Assembly: GCA_001916715.1 (NCBI GenBank)
Contig: MNSZ01000010.1
Coordinates: 3,826-11,009, forward strand
DNA from: Firmicutes bacterium CAG:24053_14
GTDB lineage: Bacteria > Bacillota > Clostridia > Oscillospirales > Oscillospiraceae
Direction: 5' to 3'
Length of the DNA: 7,184 nt
Below the pieces are notes generated by a model. It did no database searches. It saw only the letters and a list, made by a program, of their open reading frames with translations, and was not told where the DNA came from. Shown piece by piece: positions 1 to 4,643 of this stretch (its first letter is position 1; each line of letters starts with the position of its first letter). The translations under genes and the position numbers were made by a program.

Positions 1-336
1 GATGCGATGGATGAGCTCCAGAAGGGCATCCGTCTGCGCGCCTACGGCCAGCAAGACCCGGTCATTGCATACCGCGAAGAGGGCTTTGACATGTTTGACG
101 CGATGATCGACACGATCCGCGAAAACACCGCCCGCATGATTCTGACTGTGCGCCTGAAGACGCCGGAAGCACCGAAGCGTGAAGCCGTCGCCAAGGAGAC
201 CGGCACAACATCCTCCGATACGCCGGCCGTCAAGCAGCCGGTGCGCAAAAACGGCAAAAAGCCCGGCAGAAACGACCCGTGCCCGTGCGGCAGCGGCAAG
301 AAATACAAGAAATGCTGCGGCAGAAATGAATCCTAA
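1..336 (+). CDS. secA: Preprotein translocase ATPase SecA, C-terminal end (5' truncated by window)
   Basis: SecA is the cytosolic motor ATPase that drives unfolded preproteins through the SecYEG channel. Only the last 111 codons are present, and the frame is open from base 1. The start of the fragment (GIRLRAYGQQDPVIAYREEG, then FDMFDAMI) is the conserved end of the SecA helical scaffold and wing region. A variable Lys/Pro/Ala-rich linker follows, then a SEC-C zinc motif (CPCGSGKKYKKCCG) with Cys codons at 280, 286, 313 and 316. That motif normally binds zinc and contacts SecB or the ribosome. The gene ends in TAA at 334-336. The acetyltransferase gene starts 15 bases later in the same frame, so the two may be co-transcribed. 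I see nothing abnormal in this end. Identity is very secure; all motor domains lie outside the window. Confidence 0.96.
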   Translation, partial: DAMDELQKGIRLRAYGQQDPVIAYREEGFDMFDAMIDTIRENTARMILTVRLKTPEAPKREAVAKETGTTSSDTPAVKQPVRKNGKKPGRNDPCPCGSGKKYKKCCGRNES

Positions 337-351
337 TTCATAATCAAATCT

Positions 352-909
352 ATGAAAGACTTAGCTTCTTTACATTTAGATAATCACGACAGCCGTTTGA
401 AGTACTACCATCTGTTCATGACCATGCCGGCGAAAACGGAAATTCCGCATTACGATCTGCCCGCGGGGTATTCGTTCACAACCTACGTGGACGCGTGGCA
501 GCGCTACTACGGCAAGCACGAAGACGTTCTGCCCGACAGAATGTTCTTCATCGTCGACCCGAACGGCAAGAAGGTTGCGACCGCAACGGCGTTTTTCGAT
601 GAAAAGCTGCCCGGTGGCTGGCTGCATTGGGTTTCCGTAAGCCGCGACGCGCAAGGCAAGGGACTTTCCCGCCCGCTCATCGCGCACACGCTGCACCGTT
701 TGCAGGCGCTCGGCTACAAAGAGCTGTTCGTGCCCACCCAGACCACCACGTGGGTCGCCGCAAAGCTGTACCTTGATTTCGGCTTCCGTCCCGTGCCGGA
801 GAATTTGGAAGAAAATCATTTCGGTTGGCGCATGCTGAAAACGCTGACCGACCACCCGGCATTAAAAGAGCTGGAACCCGTCGAGGTTGACGAATTACTG
901 AATAAATAA
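352..909 (+). CDS. GNAT-family N-acetyltransferase
   Basis: The 185-residue product resembles Gcn5-related N-acetyltransferases, which transfer acetyl from acetyl-CoA to an amine; the substrate cannot be told. Residues about 61-83 (PDRMFFIVDPNGKKVATATA) fit strands 2-3. Residues 91-112 hold the acetyl-CoA-binding motif A: a beta strand (LHWVSVS), then Q-G-K-G-L at 101-105 and a helix. Residues 133-147 (TWVAAKLYLDFGFRPV) match motif B, where a Tyr next to a GFR/GF turn is typical. The tail (165-185) is acidic. The ATG at 352 lies 15 bases after the secA stop but has no clear Shine-Dalgarno. The ATGs at 418 and 424 also lack one, so the start is uncertain; 352 was kept because the frame before 418 reads like protein (DSRLKYYHLFM). 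A terminator follows immediately. It is host chromosomal and lies next to the element border, apparently not disrupted. Confidence 0.85.
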   Translation: MKDLASLHLDNHDSRLKYYHLFMTMPAKTEIPHYDLPAGYSFTTYVDAWQRYYGKHEDVLPDRMFFIVDPNGKKVATATAFFDEKLPGGWLHWVSVSRDAQGKGLSRPLIAHTLHRLQALGYKELFVPTQTTTWVAAKLYLDFGFRPVPENLEENHFGWRMLKTLTDHPALKELEPVEVDELLNK

Positions 910-914
910 GAAAG

Positions 915-950
915 CGACCGCTTTTCGAGTATTCGGAGAGCGGCCGTTTT
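915..950 (+). terminator. Rho-independent terminator after the acetyltransferase gene
   Basis: A 12-base-pair stem (915-926 with 935-946) has one A-C mismatch and two G-U pairs. The loop bases can extend it by two more pairs. It is followed by TTTT and further T-rich sequence to about 958. It begins six bases after the acetyltransferase stop codon and would end the secA-acetyltransferase transcript before the AT-rich insertion region. Confidence 0.8.
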
Positions 951-1110
951 GTATTCTTAAAATTGAGTACACATTGTAAATTCTTATTAGTTTTGTTAAT
1001 AATTTGAGTTCGCATCATTTTTCTTGAAAATTTCAACAATTATTATTGATATATAAATTTAAAAATGTTAATATTTTATTGAATCTCGAAACAATTTTTA
1101 GACCTAACCC
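951..1110. other. AT-rich non-coding stretch, probable element insertion target and junction
   Basis: This stretch is strikingly richer in A and T than either side, with runs such as AAATTTAAAAATGTTAATAT. No ORF or RNA gene is recognisable. Tn916/Tn1549-type integrases are known to favour AT-rich, bent targets and leave short coupling sequences at the ends. The border should lie near the change in composition, roughly 1085-1110, close to the TTTTTAGACC sequence at 1096-1105. The exact base cannot be fixed without the other end or an empty site. Confidence 0.5.
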
Positions 1111-1121
1111 TATGTAACTCG

Positions 1122-1167
1122 GCAAATGGCGGCAAAGCCTGTATTTATGGGCTTTTTCGCCATTTGC
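1122..1167. repeat. Strong inverted repeat near the element end
   Basis: A perfect 10-base inverted repeat (GCAAATGGCG at 1122-1131, CGCCATTTGC at 1158-1167) encloses a second 6-base pairing (AAAGCC at 1134-1139, GGCTTT at 1150-1155). The inner stem is followed by TTTTT on the + strand, so it could act as a + strand terminator shielding the element from host transcription. It could also be part of the integrase/excisionase binding region at the element end. The structure is seen directly; its role is inferred. Confidence 0.55.
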
Positions 1168-1191
1168 TTTATGGGAGAACAATACGCATAT

Positions 1192-1221
1192 AGTGGCAAG
1201 TCCCGGCATGAAATTGCCGCT
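1192..1221. repeat. Inverted repeat, 8 base pairs
   Basis: AGTGGCAA (1192-1199) pairs with TTGCCGCT (1214-1221), allowing one G-T pair, around a 14-base loop. It lies between the strong hairpin at 1122-1167 and the integrase stop codon, in the segment where Tn916-type integrases have arm-type binding sites. A protein-binding role is only a guess. Confidence 0.35.
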
Positions 1222-1225
1222 AAAA

Positions 1226-1262
1226 GTAGTAGAGGGGTAGTAAACCTGGCCTTTACTACTAC
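1226..1262. repeat. GTAGTA-type repeats overlapping the 3' end of int; candidate arm-type sites
   Basis: GTAGTAAA (1237-1244) and TTTACTAC (1252-1259) form a perfect 8-base inverted repeat with a 7-base loop. A further GTAGTAG (1226-1232) is complementary to CTACTAC (1256-1262), so two alternative pairings share the right arm. The right arm includes the integrase stop codon. Tn916 Int is known to bind short direct repeats near the element ends, some overlapping the end of int. The match in position, not in a known sequence, is the reason for this call. Confidence 0.4.
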
Positions 1263-2476
1263 GCAGCTATTGAGGCTGGCGCTGCCTTTTCAGCCTCGAT
1301 ACGCTCCATCTCGGCCTTGGCCGATTCAAAGGACGCATGGGCGTAATAGCCTAATGTCATGGTGATGTTCGCATGGCCCATGATGTACTGCAAGGCTTTG
1401 GGGTTCATACCGGCATTGGCCATCCTCGTACAGAAATTATGCCGGAAAGTGTGGGCTGTGATTTTGGGAAGCTGCTCCTTATGGAGCTTGTTATACTTCT
1501 TCACAAGCCCTTTAATCATGGCATTGTAGTTGGCCGCCGTCTTGGGTAAACCGTCCCGGTTGAGGAACAGGAAATCCGTGTAGCCATCCACCGTGATCGT
1601 CTCCACCTTGCCGCGCCGTTTGAGTATGCGCCGGAAGGCTTCGTAGGCTTTCTCGCTCATGTGGAGCTGCCGGACGCCGCTTTTGGTTTTCGGCGTTTCA
1701 ATATAGAAGCCTATTTCAGCGTCGCGCAAAAGCTGGTGGTCTACCAGGATGGCACGGTTTTTGAAATCCAGGTGAGTGGTGAAACCGCAAAGCTCTGAAA
1801 TCCGCACACCCGTCTCTGAGAGGATGATGAGTTCATCCGCATACTTGGAATAAACCGGGTCGCCCTGTGCAAAGGCAATGAGGCTTTCTTCCTGTTCTGG
1901 GGTAAGGATGATTTTTTCCTCCCGGTCATCCTCAATCACCGTGTTCATGGCAAACCGGAAAGGATTTTTTCGGATGTAGTTGTCCTCCACCGCCGTGTAA
2001 AAGGCCGCCAGCAAGGAGCGCTGGTGGTTTTTTATGGTCTGGTAGCTGTACCCTTTCTCGCTCATGCGGATGGCCCAGGCTTTGGCGTCGGACGGCTTCA
2101 CATCTTCAATGCTTTGGGAACCGAGGGGATCGTCACCCAGCAGCTTCAGAAAGTTTTTTCGGGCCTTTTCGGTGCCGTACTTGACATTCTTTTTCAATGC
2201 GGTGTGCTTGGCGTAGAGCTGGCATACCGTTATCTTTTTGCCAATGGTGTCGATCCCGTCGTCTATATCCCTGCGGATTTCCTTTTCTTTCTCCCGCAGG
2301 GATTTATCATCCCGCTTGCCCGCAGGCGTTTTGTCTGTGGGCACCAGTTTCCAGGCATAGACAAATTGGGGCTTCCCGTATGCGTCCGTGTACTTAAATG
2401 CGTATCTCCCGTCTTTTCTCTGGCTCTCTCCGGTTCTTAAAATGCGGCCTCTGTTATCGCGCCGTTTTTCTGACAT
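1259..2476 (-). CDS. int: Tn916-family tyrosine site-specific recombinase (integrase)
   Basis: This 405-residue protein has the length of Tn916 Int and reads like it throughout. It excises and integrates the element by cutting and rejoining DNA through a catalytic tyrosine. Residues 1-75 (opening MSEKRRDNRGRIL) form the arm-binding domain, about 82-180 the SAM-like core-binding domain (CQLYAKH, SDAKAWAIRMSEKGYSYQTI), and about 190-390 the catalytic domain. Visible catalytic residues are Arg225 (TGVRISEL), a Lys in TPKTKSG (263 or 265), His342 and Arg345 (HTFRH), His368 (IMGHAN) and the Tyr at 377/378 in LGYYAHA. The set is complete, so the enzyme should be active. The ATG at 2476 has a good ribosome binding site (GGAAAGGAGC, 2485-2494) and a promoter upstream. 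The stop codon lies within candidate end repeats. It is separated from xis by 91 bases. Confidence 0.97.
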   Translation of the reverse strand: MSEKRRDNRGRILRTGESQRKDGRYAFKYTDAYGKPQFVYAWKLVPTDKTPAGKRDDKSLREKEKEIRRDIDDGIDTIGKKITVCQLYAKHTALKKNVKYGTEKARKNFLKLLGDDPLGSQSIEDVKPSDAKAWAIRMSEKGYSYQTIKNHQRSLLAAFYTAVEDNYIRKNPFRFAMNTVIEDDREEKIILTPEQEESLIAFAQGDPVYSKYADELIILSETGVRISELCGFTTHLDFKNRAILVDHQLLRDAEIGFYIETPKTKSGVRQLHMSEKAYEAFRRILKRRGKVETITVDGYTDFLFLNRDGLPKTAANYNAMIKGLVKKYNKLHKEQLPKITAHTFRHNFCTRMANAGMNPKALQYIMGHANITMTLGYYAHASFESAKAEMERIEAEKAAPASIAA

Positions 2477-2529
2477 AGTATGCAGCTCCTTTCCGCCCCG
2501 GAATGAGCCTTGATACGAGATACATCCAT

Positions 2530-2557
2530 ATTATACCGCAATCACGGCCCGGTGCAA
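2530..2557 (-). promoter_or_regulatory. Promoter for the integrase gene
   Basis: On the - strand a perfect -10 box (TATAAT, 2535-2530) lies 16 bases after TTGCAC (2557-2552), or 17 after the overlapping TTTGCA. The start of transcription would be near 2523, about 47 bases ahead of the int ATG. It sits in the gap between xis and int, so int can be expressed independently of xis, as expected for integration without excision. Confidence 0.7.
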
Positions 2558-2567
2558 ATGTGCGATT

Positions 2568-2774
2568 TCAGATCACATCGAGAGAGTCTATTACCTTTTC
2601 AAACTGACGGCGTTTGATTTGGACACGGTTGCCGTTCATAATGAGCCAGCTTGCGTCCGGGTTTTCCTCCGCCAGCTTTCGGAGTTTCTTTTCCCCAATA
2701 CGGAAATAACGGGCTGCCTCCTCAATGGTTAAGGTATATTTTTCCCAGATAGGAACGTCCGGGTAATTCATCAT
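2568..2774 (-). CDS. xis: Tn916-type excisionase (winged-helix recombination directionality factor)
   Basis: The 68-residue protein is small, basic and closely resembles Tn916 Xis. Its core reads VPIWEKYTLTIEEAARYFRI, followed by GEKKLRKLAEEN and the wing segment WLIMNGNRVQIKRRQFEKVI. Excisionases of this family bind DNA next to the integrase sites and bend it so that Int favours excision. The helix-turn-helix covers about residues 14-36 and the wing about 43-55. The ATG at 2774-2772 follows AAAAGGAGGG and overlaps the stop of the upstream mazF-like gene in an ATGA motif, so translation is probably coupled. No separate promoter is obvious, and xis is presumably expressed from the leader ahead of the mazF-like gene. 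Length and residues look intact. Confidence 0.95.
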   Translation of the reverse strand: MMNYPDVPIWEKYTLTIEEAARYFRIGEKKLRKLAEENPDASWLIMNGNRVQIKRRQFEKVIDSLDVI

Positions 2775-3322
2775 CGCAGCCCTCCTTTTCCATTGTCGTG
2801 CCCATTCCGGCGCACAACCTCATAGTCAAAGCCGGGCCGCTGACCGCAGTAGGTGCAGATGTCCTTTTCCACCCGTTCGGGGTGAACCCTGCGCAAATAA
2901 TAAGAGCCTGTGCCGTAGAAATTATTGGCACAGGCCGGGCAAAGGCACATGATTAAGTTTTCGGGAACTTCCTCAATCAGCCCCACGCTGACCGCCAGGG
3001 CGTGGTTGATTTTGCGGATATGCTTTTCCTCCAGACGTCCAATGTACGCGCCCAGCCGTTTCTTGTCAATCGTGCGGAGCTGTTCCAAAAGAACGAGAGA
3101 AGGCAGTTCCAGCCCGTTTTCCGCCTGGAGAAGATAGTGGGTGGGCAGCTTGGCCTTGGCGTCCACTTTGCTGGAAATGGCCGCCACAATGACGGTGGGG
3201 CTGTATTTGTTCCCCGTGTTGTTCTGAAGAATAAGGACGGGGCGATAGCCTTCCTGCTCGGAGCCGATTCCCCGGCCCAGATCGGCATAGTACATATCGC
3301 CGCGCAGATATGTCCTGTTCAT
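2771..3322 (-). CDS. MazF/PemK-type endoribonuclease with C-terminal zinc ribbon
   Basis: Residues 1-118 match the MazF/PemK toxin fold, which cleaves mRNA: RGDMYYADLG, then GSEQEGYRPVLILQNNTGNK, SPTVIVAAIS and LLEQLRTIDK. Aligned to B. subtilis MazF from memory, the active-site Arg is Arg27, the Thr is replaced by Ser50 (common in the family), and the Gln is Gln81. MazF proteins are usually about 110-120 residues. Here about 65 more carry a CPAC (128-131) and CTYC (156-159) pair, a likely zinc ribbon whose role I cannot name. The ATG at 3322 has a good ribosome binding site (AAAGGGAGG). No MazE/AbrB-like antitoxin gene is visible next to it. The gene is preceded by a terminator and leader-peptide-like ORF, and its stop overlaps the xis start. 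It could be an addiction toxin or a regulator of element mRNA; the sequence does not decide. Confidence 0.9.
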   Translation of the reverse strand: MNRTYLRGDMYYADLGRGIGSEQEGYRPVLILQNNTGNKYSPTVIVAAISSKVDAKAKLPTHYLLQAENGLELPSLVLLEQLRTIDKKRLGAYIGRLEEKHIRKINHALAVSVGLIEEVPENLIMCLCPACANNFYGTGSYYLRRVHPERVEKDICTYCGQRPGFDYEVVRRNGHDNGKGGLR

Positions 3323-3341
3323 GTCTTATGACCTCCCTTTG

Positions 3342-3367
3342 AAAAATTAGGCGGCATGGGCCGCCTA
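3342..3367 (-). terminator. Terminator/attenuator just ahead of the mazF-like gene
   Basis: TAGGCGGC (3348-3355) and GCCGCCTA (3360-3367) form a perfect 8-base-pair GC-rich stem with a 4-base loop. On the - strand it is followed by AATTTTT (3348-3342). It lies about 20 bases before the mazF start and directly ahead of its ribosome binding site. Any transcript entering from the right must read through it to express the mazF-like gene and xis. The upstream leader ORF stops inside the stem, which favours attenuation over a simple gene-end terminator. Confidence 0.75.
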
Positions 3368-3433
3368 TGTAGAGGCCGCGCAGCAGAACAGAATGAAGGC
3401 CGGGGAGAGATAAAACCATTCTCCTGTTTTCAT
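3365..3433 (-). CDS. Leader-peptide-like small ORF (22 codons)
   Basis: ATG at 3433 begins MKTGEWFYLSPAFILFCCAA followed by Ser-Thr and a TAG stop at 3367-3365. The stop codon lies in the 5' arm of the terminator stem at 3348-3367. A weak Shine-Dalgarno-like AGGACGG lies a few bases upstream. The peptide is hydrophobic in its second half. A short ORF ending in a terminator hairpin ahead of a regulated gene is the classic layout of translation-coupled attenuation: a ribosome at the stop would occlude the stem and allow read-through. The composition does not point to one amino acid, although the Cys-Cys pair and aromatics near the end are notable. It could be a chance ORF; this is inference from position and size. 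Confidence 0.4.
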   Translation of the reverse strand: MKTGEWFYLSPAFILFCCAAST

Positions 3434-3892
3434 TGGCCCGTCCTGCTGTACGGCCCGTATTTCAAAGGTGCTCCTATTTGTCCTCGACGCCCCGAAGCAC
3501 CGGGTGGGAAGTCATCAAACGGCTGGCGGCTGGCCAGCTCCACGGGGAATCTCACCCCTCGCGTGGTTCTCACGCAACCGCCCTCATTGCCTGCGACGGA
3601 TCACGGCAAAATAGAGCCGCTTCAACGCTCGGACGTTAGGCTGGACGGGAGTATCATTGTCCCCGCTGCCGGTCATGGCCGTACCGGGAGCCATCCGGTA
3701 CTGACAGCCTGCTGTTTCTCGCTCCTTGCTGGGAAGAACAAACCAAAGACCTGCATTTTCTTTTTCGGTGGTGTCTCGTTGTTTTCTTCCGGCAGATCGC
3801 CGCGCAGCAGCCGCCTGGGCTTTGGCTTTCGCCAAAGCAGCGGGAATGTGCCTGATGAATGGGTATGCAGTTGTCAAAGTTCCGGGAGAGAT
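3434..3892 (-). ncRNA. Candidate structured leader or non-coding RNA ahead of the mazF-like gene
   Basis: About 460 bases without a convincing conserved protein gene lie between the sigma-gene terminator and the leader ORF. On the - strand several hairpins are visible: an 8-base-pair stem capped by a GAAA tetraloop (3819-3838), GTACCGG/CCGGTAC (3681-3701), GCGTG/CACGC (3561-3575), GGGG/CCCC (3544-3558) extendable by flanking CCAC/GTGG, and a 10-base palindrome (3529-3538). A GNRA-capped perfect stem is typical of folded RNA. TTGACA at 3877-3872 could be a -35 box, but I see no good -10 at the right distance. Short ORFs can be read through it (see 3584-3877), so coding function is not excluded. 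I do not recognise a named RNA family. The ends given are the limits of the gap, not mapped ends. Confidence 0.3.
3584..3877 (-). CDS. Doubtful hypothetical ORF in the leader region
   Basis: This is a 97-codon open frame starting at TTG with no Shine-Dalgarno (the sequence ahead is CTCCCGGAAC). The product would be basic and Ala/Arg-rich (IPAALAKAKAQAAAARR), ending KRLYFAVIRRRQ. The Ala-rich part is encoded by the GAAA-capped hairpin and its flank, which argues that RNA structure shapes the sequence. A second frame (84 codons, 3654-3908) is open over much of the same stretch. A shorter product from an inner ATG at about 3694 (MAPGTAMTG...) is another option. No domain is recognisable. It is listed so that the stretch is not left blank; it may well not be a gene. 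Confidence 0.18.
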   Translation of the reverse strand: MTTAYPFIRHIPAALAKAKAQAAAARRSAGRKQRDTTEKENAGLWFVLPSKERETAGCQYRMAPGTAMTGSGDNDTPVQPNVRALKRLYFAVIRRRQ

Positions 3893-3934
3893 AAAAAAGA
3901 CCTCTCACTCTATTTGCCGTTGAGTGAGAGGTCT
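3893..3934 (-). terminator. Strong Rho-independent terminator after the sigma-like gene
   Basis: A perfect 13-base-pair stem (AGACCTCTCACTC at 3898-3910, GAGTGAGAGGTCT at 3922-3934) with an 11-base loop is followed on the - strand by six T (3898-3893). It begins 12 bases after the sigma-like gene stop. It separates that transcript from the mazF leader region, so the leader needs its own promoter or read-through. Confidence 0.92.
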
Positions 3935-3945
3935 AACAACCCTAT

Positions 3946-4395
3946 TTACTCAAAAAAGTTTTTCAGCTTTTTGAGTATCCGGTTTTTCCGCTTGTGGACG
4001 GCCTGCTGGGAAACGCCCAGGCCCTTTGCCACTTCGCTTTCTGTTTTCTCGTCAAAGAACAGGGCACAAATGAAATCCCGTTCTTCTTTGGTAAGCTGCA
4101 TAAGCGCGGTATGTAGCTTGTCCACCGCAAGTTTTCGGATCACTACATCCTCCACGCTCTCCGCAGCAGCGGCAAACTGGCGGGCATTTTCTTCCATGAG
4201 CCTGTCCAGGGAATCCTCCCGACTGGGGAGAACCTGTTTGATTTCGCCGTTGCTGCCGTAAACCGGGCGCTCGCTTTTCAGATCCGCCTCAAAGTAGCGC
4301 ATTTTTCGGTCGCCCCGCATATAAGCGGTATATACTTCGTCCGTGACCTCGACAAATTGGCCGCGAACCCATATTTTCTTTTTACCAGCGTCCAC
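3946..4395 (-). CDS. Sigma-70 region 4-type DNA-binding regulator
   Basis: The 149-residue protein carries a sigma-70 region 4 helix-turn-helix at about 93-146: KLHTALMQLTKEERDFICAL, then TESEVAKGLGVSQQAVHKRK, ending RILKKLKNFFE. The first 45 residues (KKIWVRGQFVEVTDEVYTAY, then MRGDRKMRYFEADLK) resemble the short N-terminal part common to sigma-like proteins of Firmicutes mobile elements. They do not look like a full region 2, so promoter -10 melting as a complete sigma factor is doubtful. The start chosen is GTG at 4395-4393, eight bases after a clear GGAGG (4408-4404). The frame stays open up to an ATG at 4710, but two terminators and non-protein-like sequence lie in between. It is probably an element regulator of recombination or transfer genes, by analogy with the sigma-like orf7 of Tn916. 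Its target promoters are unknown. A strong terminator follows. Confidence 0.85.
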   Translation of the reverse strand: MDAGKKKIWVRGQFVEVTDEVYTAYMRGDRKMRYFEADLKSERPVYGSNGEIKQVLPSREDSLDRLMEENARQFAAAAESVEDVVIRKLAVDKLHTALMQLTKEERDFICALFFDEKTESEVAKGLGVSQQAVHKRKNRILKKLKNFFE

Positions 4396-4413
4396 GCTGT
4401 GTACCTCCGTTTC

Positions 4414-4440
4414 GTCTGAATTTCGGGAAGAAATCCAGAC
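4414..4440 (-). promoter_or_regulatory. Hairpin in the leader of the sigma-like gene
   Basis: An 11-base-pair stem (4414-4424 with 4430-4440, one G-U pair) with a 5-base loop ends six bases ahead of the GGAGG of the sigma-like gene. It could stabilise the mRNA 5' region, or as DNA act as an operator. It lacks a T-run, so it is not a terminator. Confidence 0.4.
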
Positions 4441-4478
4441 GGACGGCGGCCCCCTGCAACGCGGCTGGCTTGTCCTAA

Positions 4479-4507
4479 CGGGAAATAACAGAAATCTGCA
4501 TTTCCCG
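4479..4507. repeat. Inverted repeat between the tandem terminators and the sigma-like gene
   Basis: CGGGAAAT (4479-4486) and ATTTCCCG (4500-4507) pair perfectly, and the inner CAGA/TCTG-type bases extend the pairing. It may be a regulatory RNA hairpin or a dyad operator. There is no T-run on either side. Confidence 0.35.
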
Positions 4508-4512
4508 ACATA

Positions 4513-4545
4513 GAAAAAGCGCGCACACCTTCTGGTGTACGCGCT
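4513..4545 (-). terminator. Second tandem terminator/attenuator in the sigma-gene leader
   Basis: A 12-base-pair stem (4518-4529 with 4534-4545, one mismatch) with loop TTCT is followed on the - strand by TTTTTC (4518-4513). It lies about 120 bases ahead of the sigma-like start and downstream, in the - direction, of the stronger terminator at 4608-4643. Two terminators in a row with no recognisable gene between them fit a leader controlled by read-through. Confidence 0.75.
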
Positions 4546-4607
4546 CGGCTGTTGGCTTTTGGCGGATGGTGGGTAAGGCCCAGGGAAAAGGAAAAAGCCT
4601 GTCGAAC

Positions 4608-4643
4608 AAAAAAATACCGCAATCCCCTTGAGGACTGCGGTAT
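4608..4643 (-). terminator. First tandem terminator/attenuator in the sigma-gene leader
   Basis: A 12-base-pair stem (4614-4625 with 4632-4643, one mismatch) with a 6-base loop is followed on the - strand by seven T (4614-4608). It is a strong intrinsic terminator by appearance. Upstream on this strand lies only the 4644-4926 gap, because the cargo operon already has its own terminator at 4929-4964. It therefore probably acts on a transcript starting within that gap. Confidence 0.82.

Noticed and set aside
1126..1365. A 79-codon + strand ORF at the element end
   Set aside because: It spans the end hairpins and the antisense of the int 3' end, with no ribosome binding site and no recognisable domain.
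2024..2440. A 138-codon + strand ORF antisense to int
   Set aside because: It lies wholly inside the well-supported integrase gene, and its sequence is an antisense by-product.
3429..3458. Two copies of GGCCCGT spaced 17 bases apart, considered as a CRISPR-like or iteron repeat
   Set aside because: There are only two short copies and no further units, so chance is the simplest reading. No CRISPR array is present in the window.
3356..4261. A 301-codon + strand ORF across the mazF leader and sigma-like gene
   Set aside because: It runs antisense to the clear sigma-like gene and its terminator, is Ser/Arg/Pro-rich with no domain, and crosses strong - strand hairpins. It is best explained as a shadow frame.
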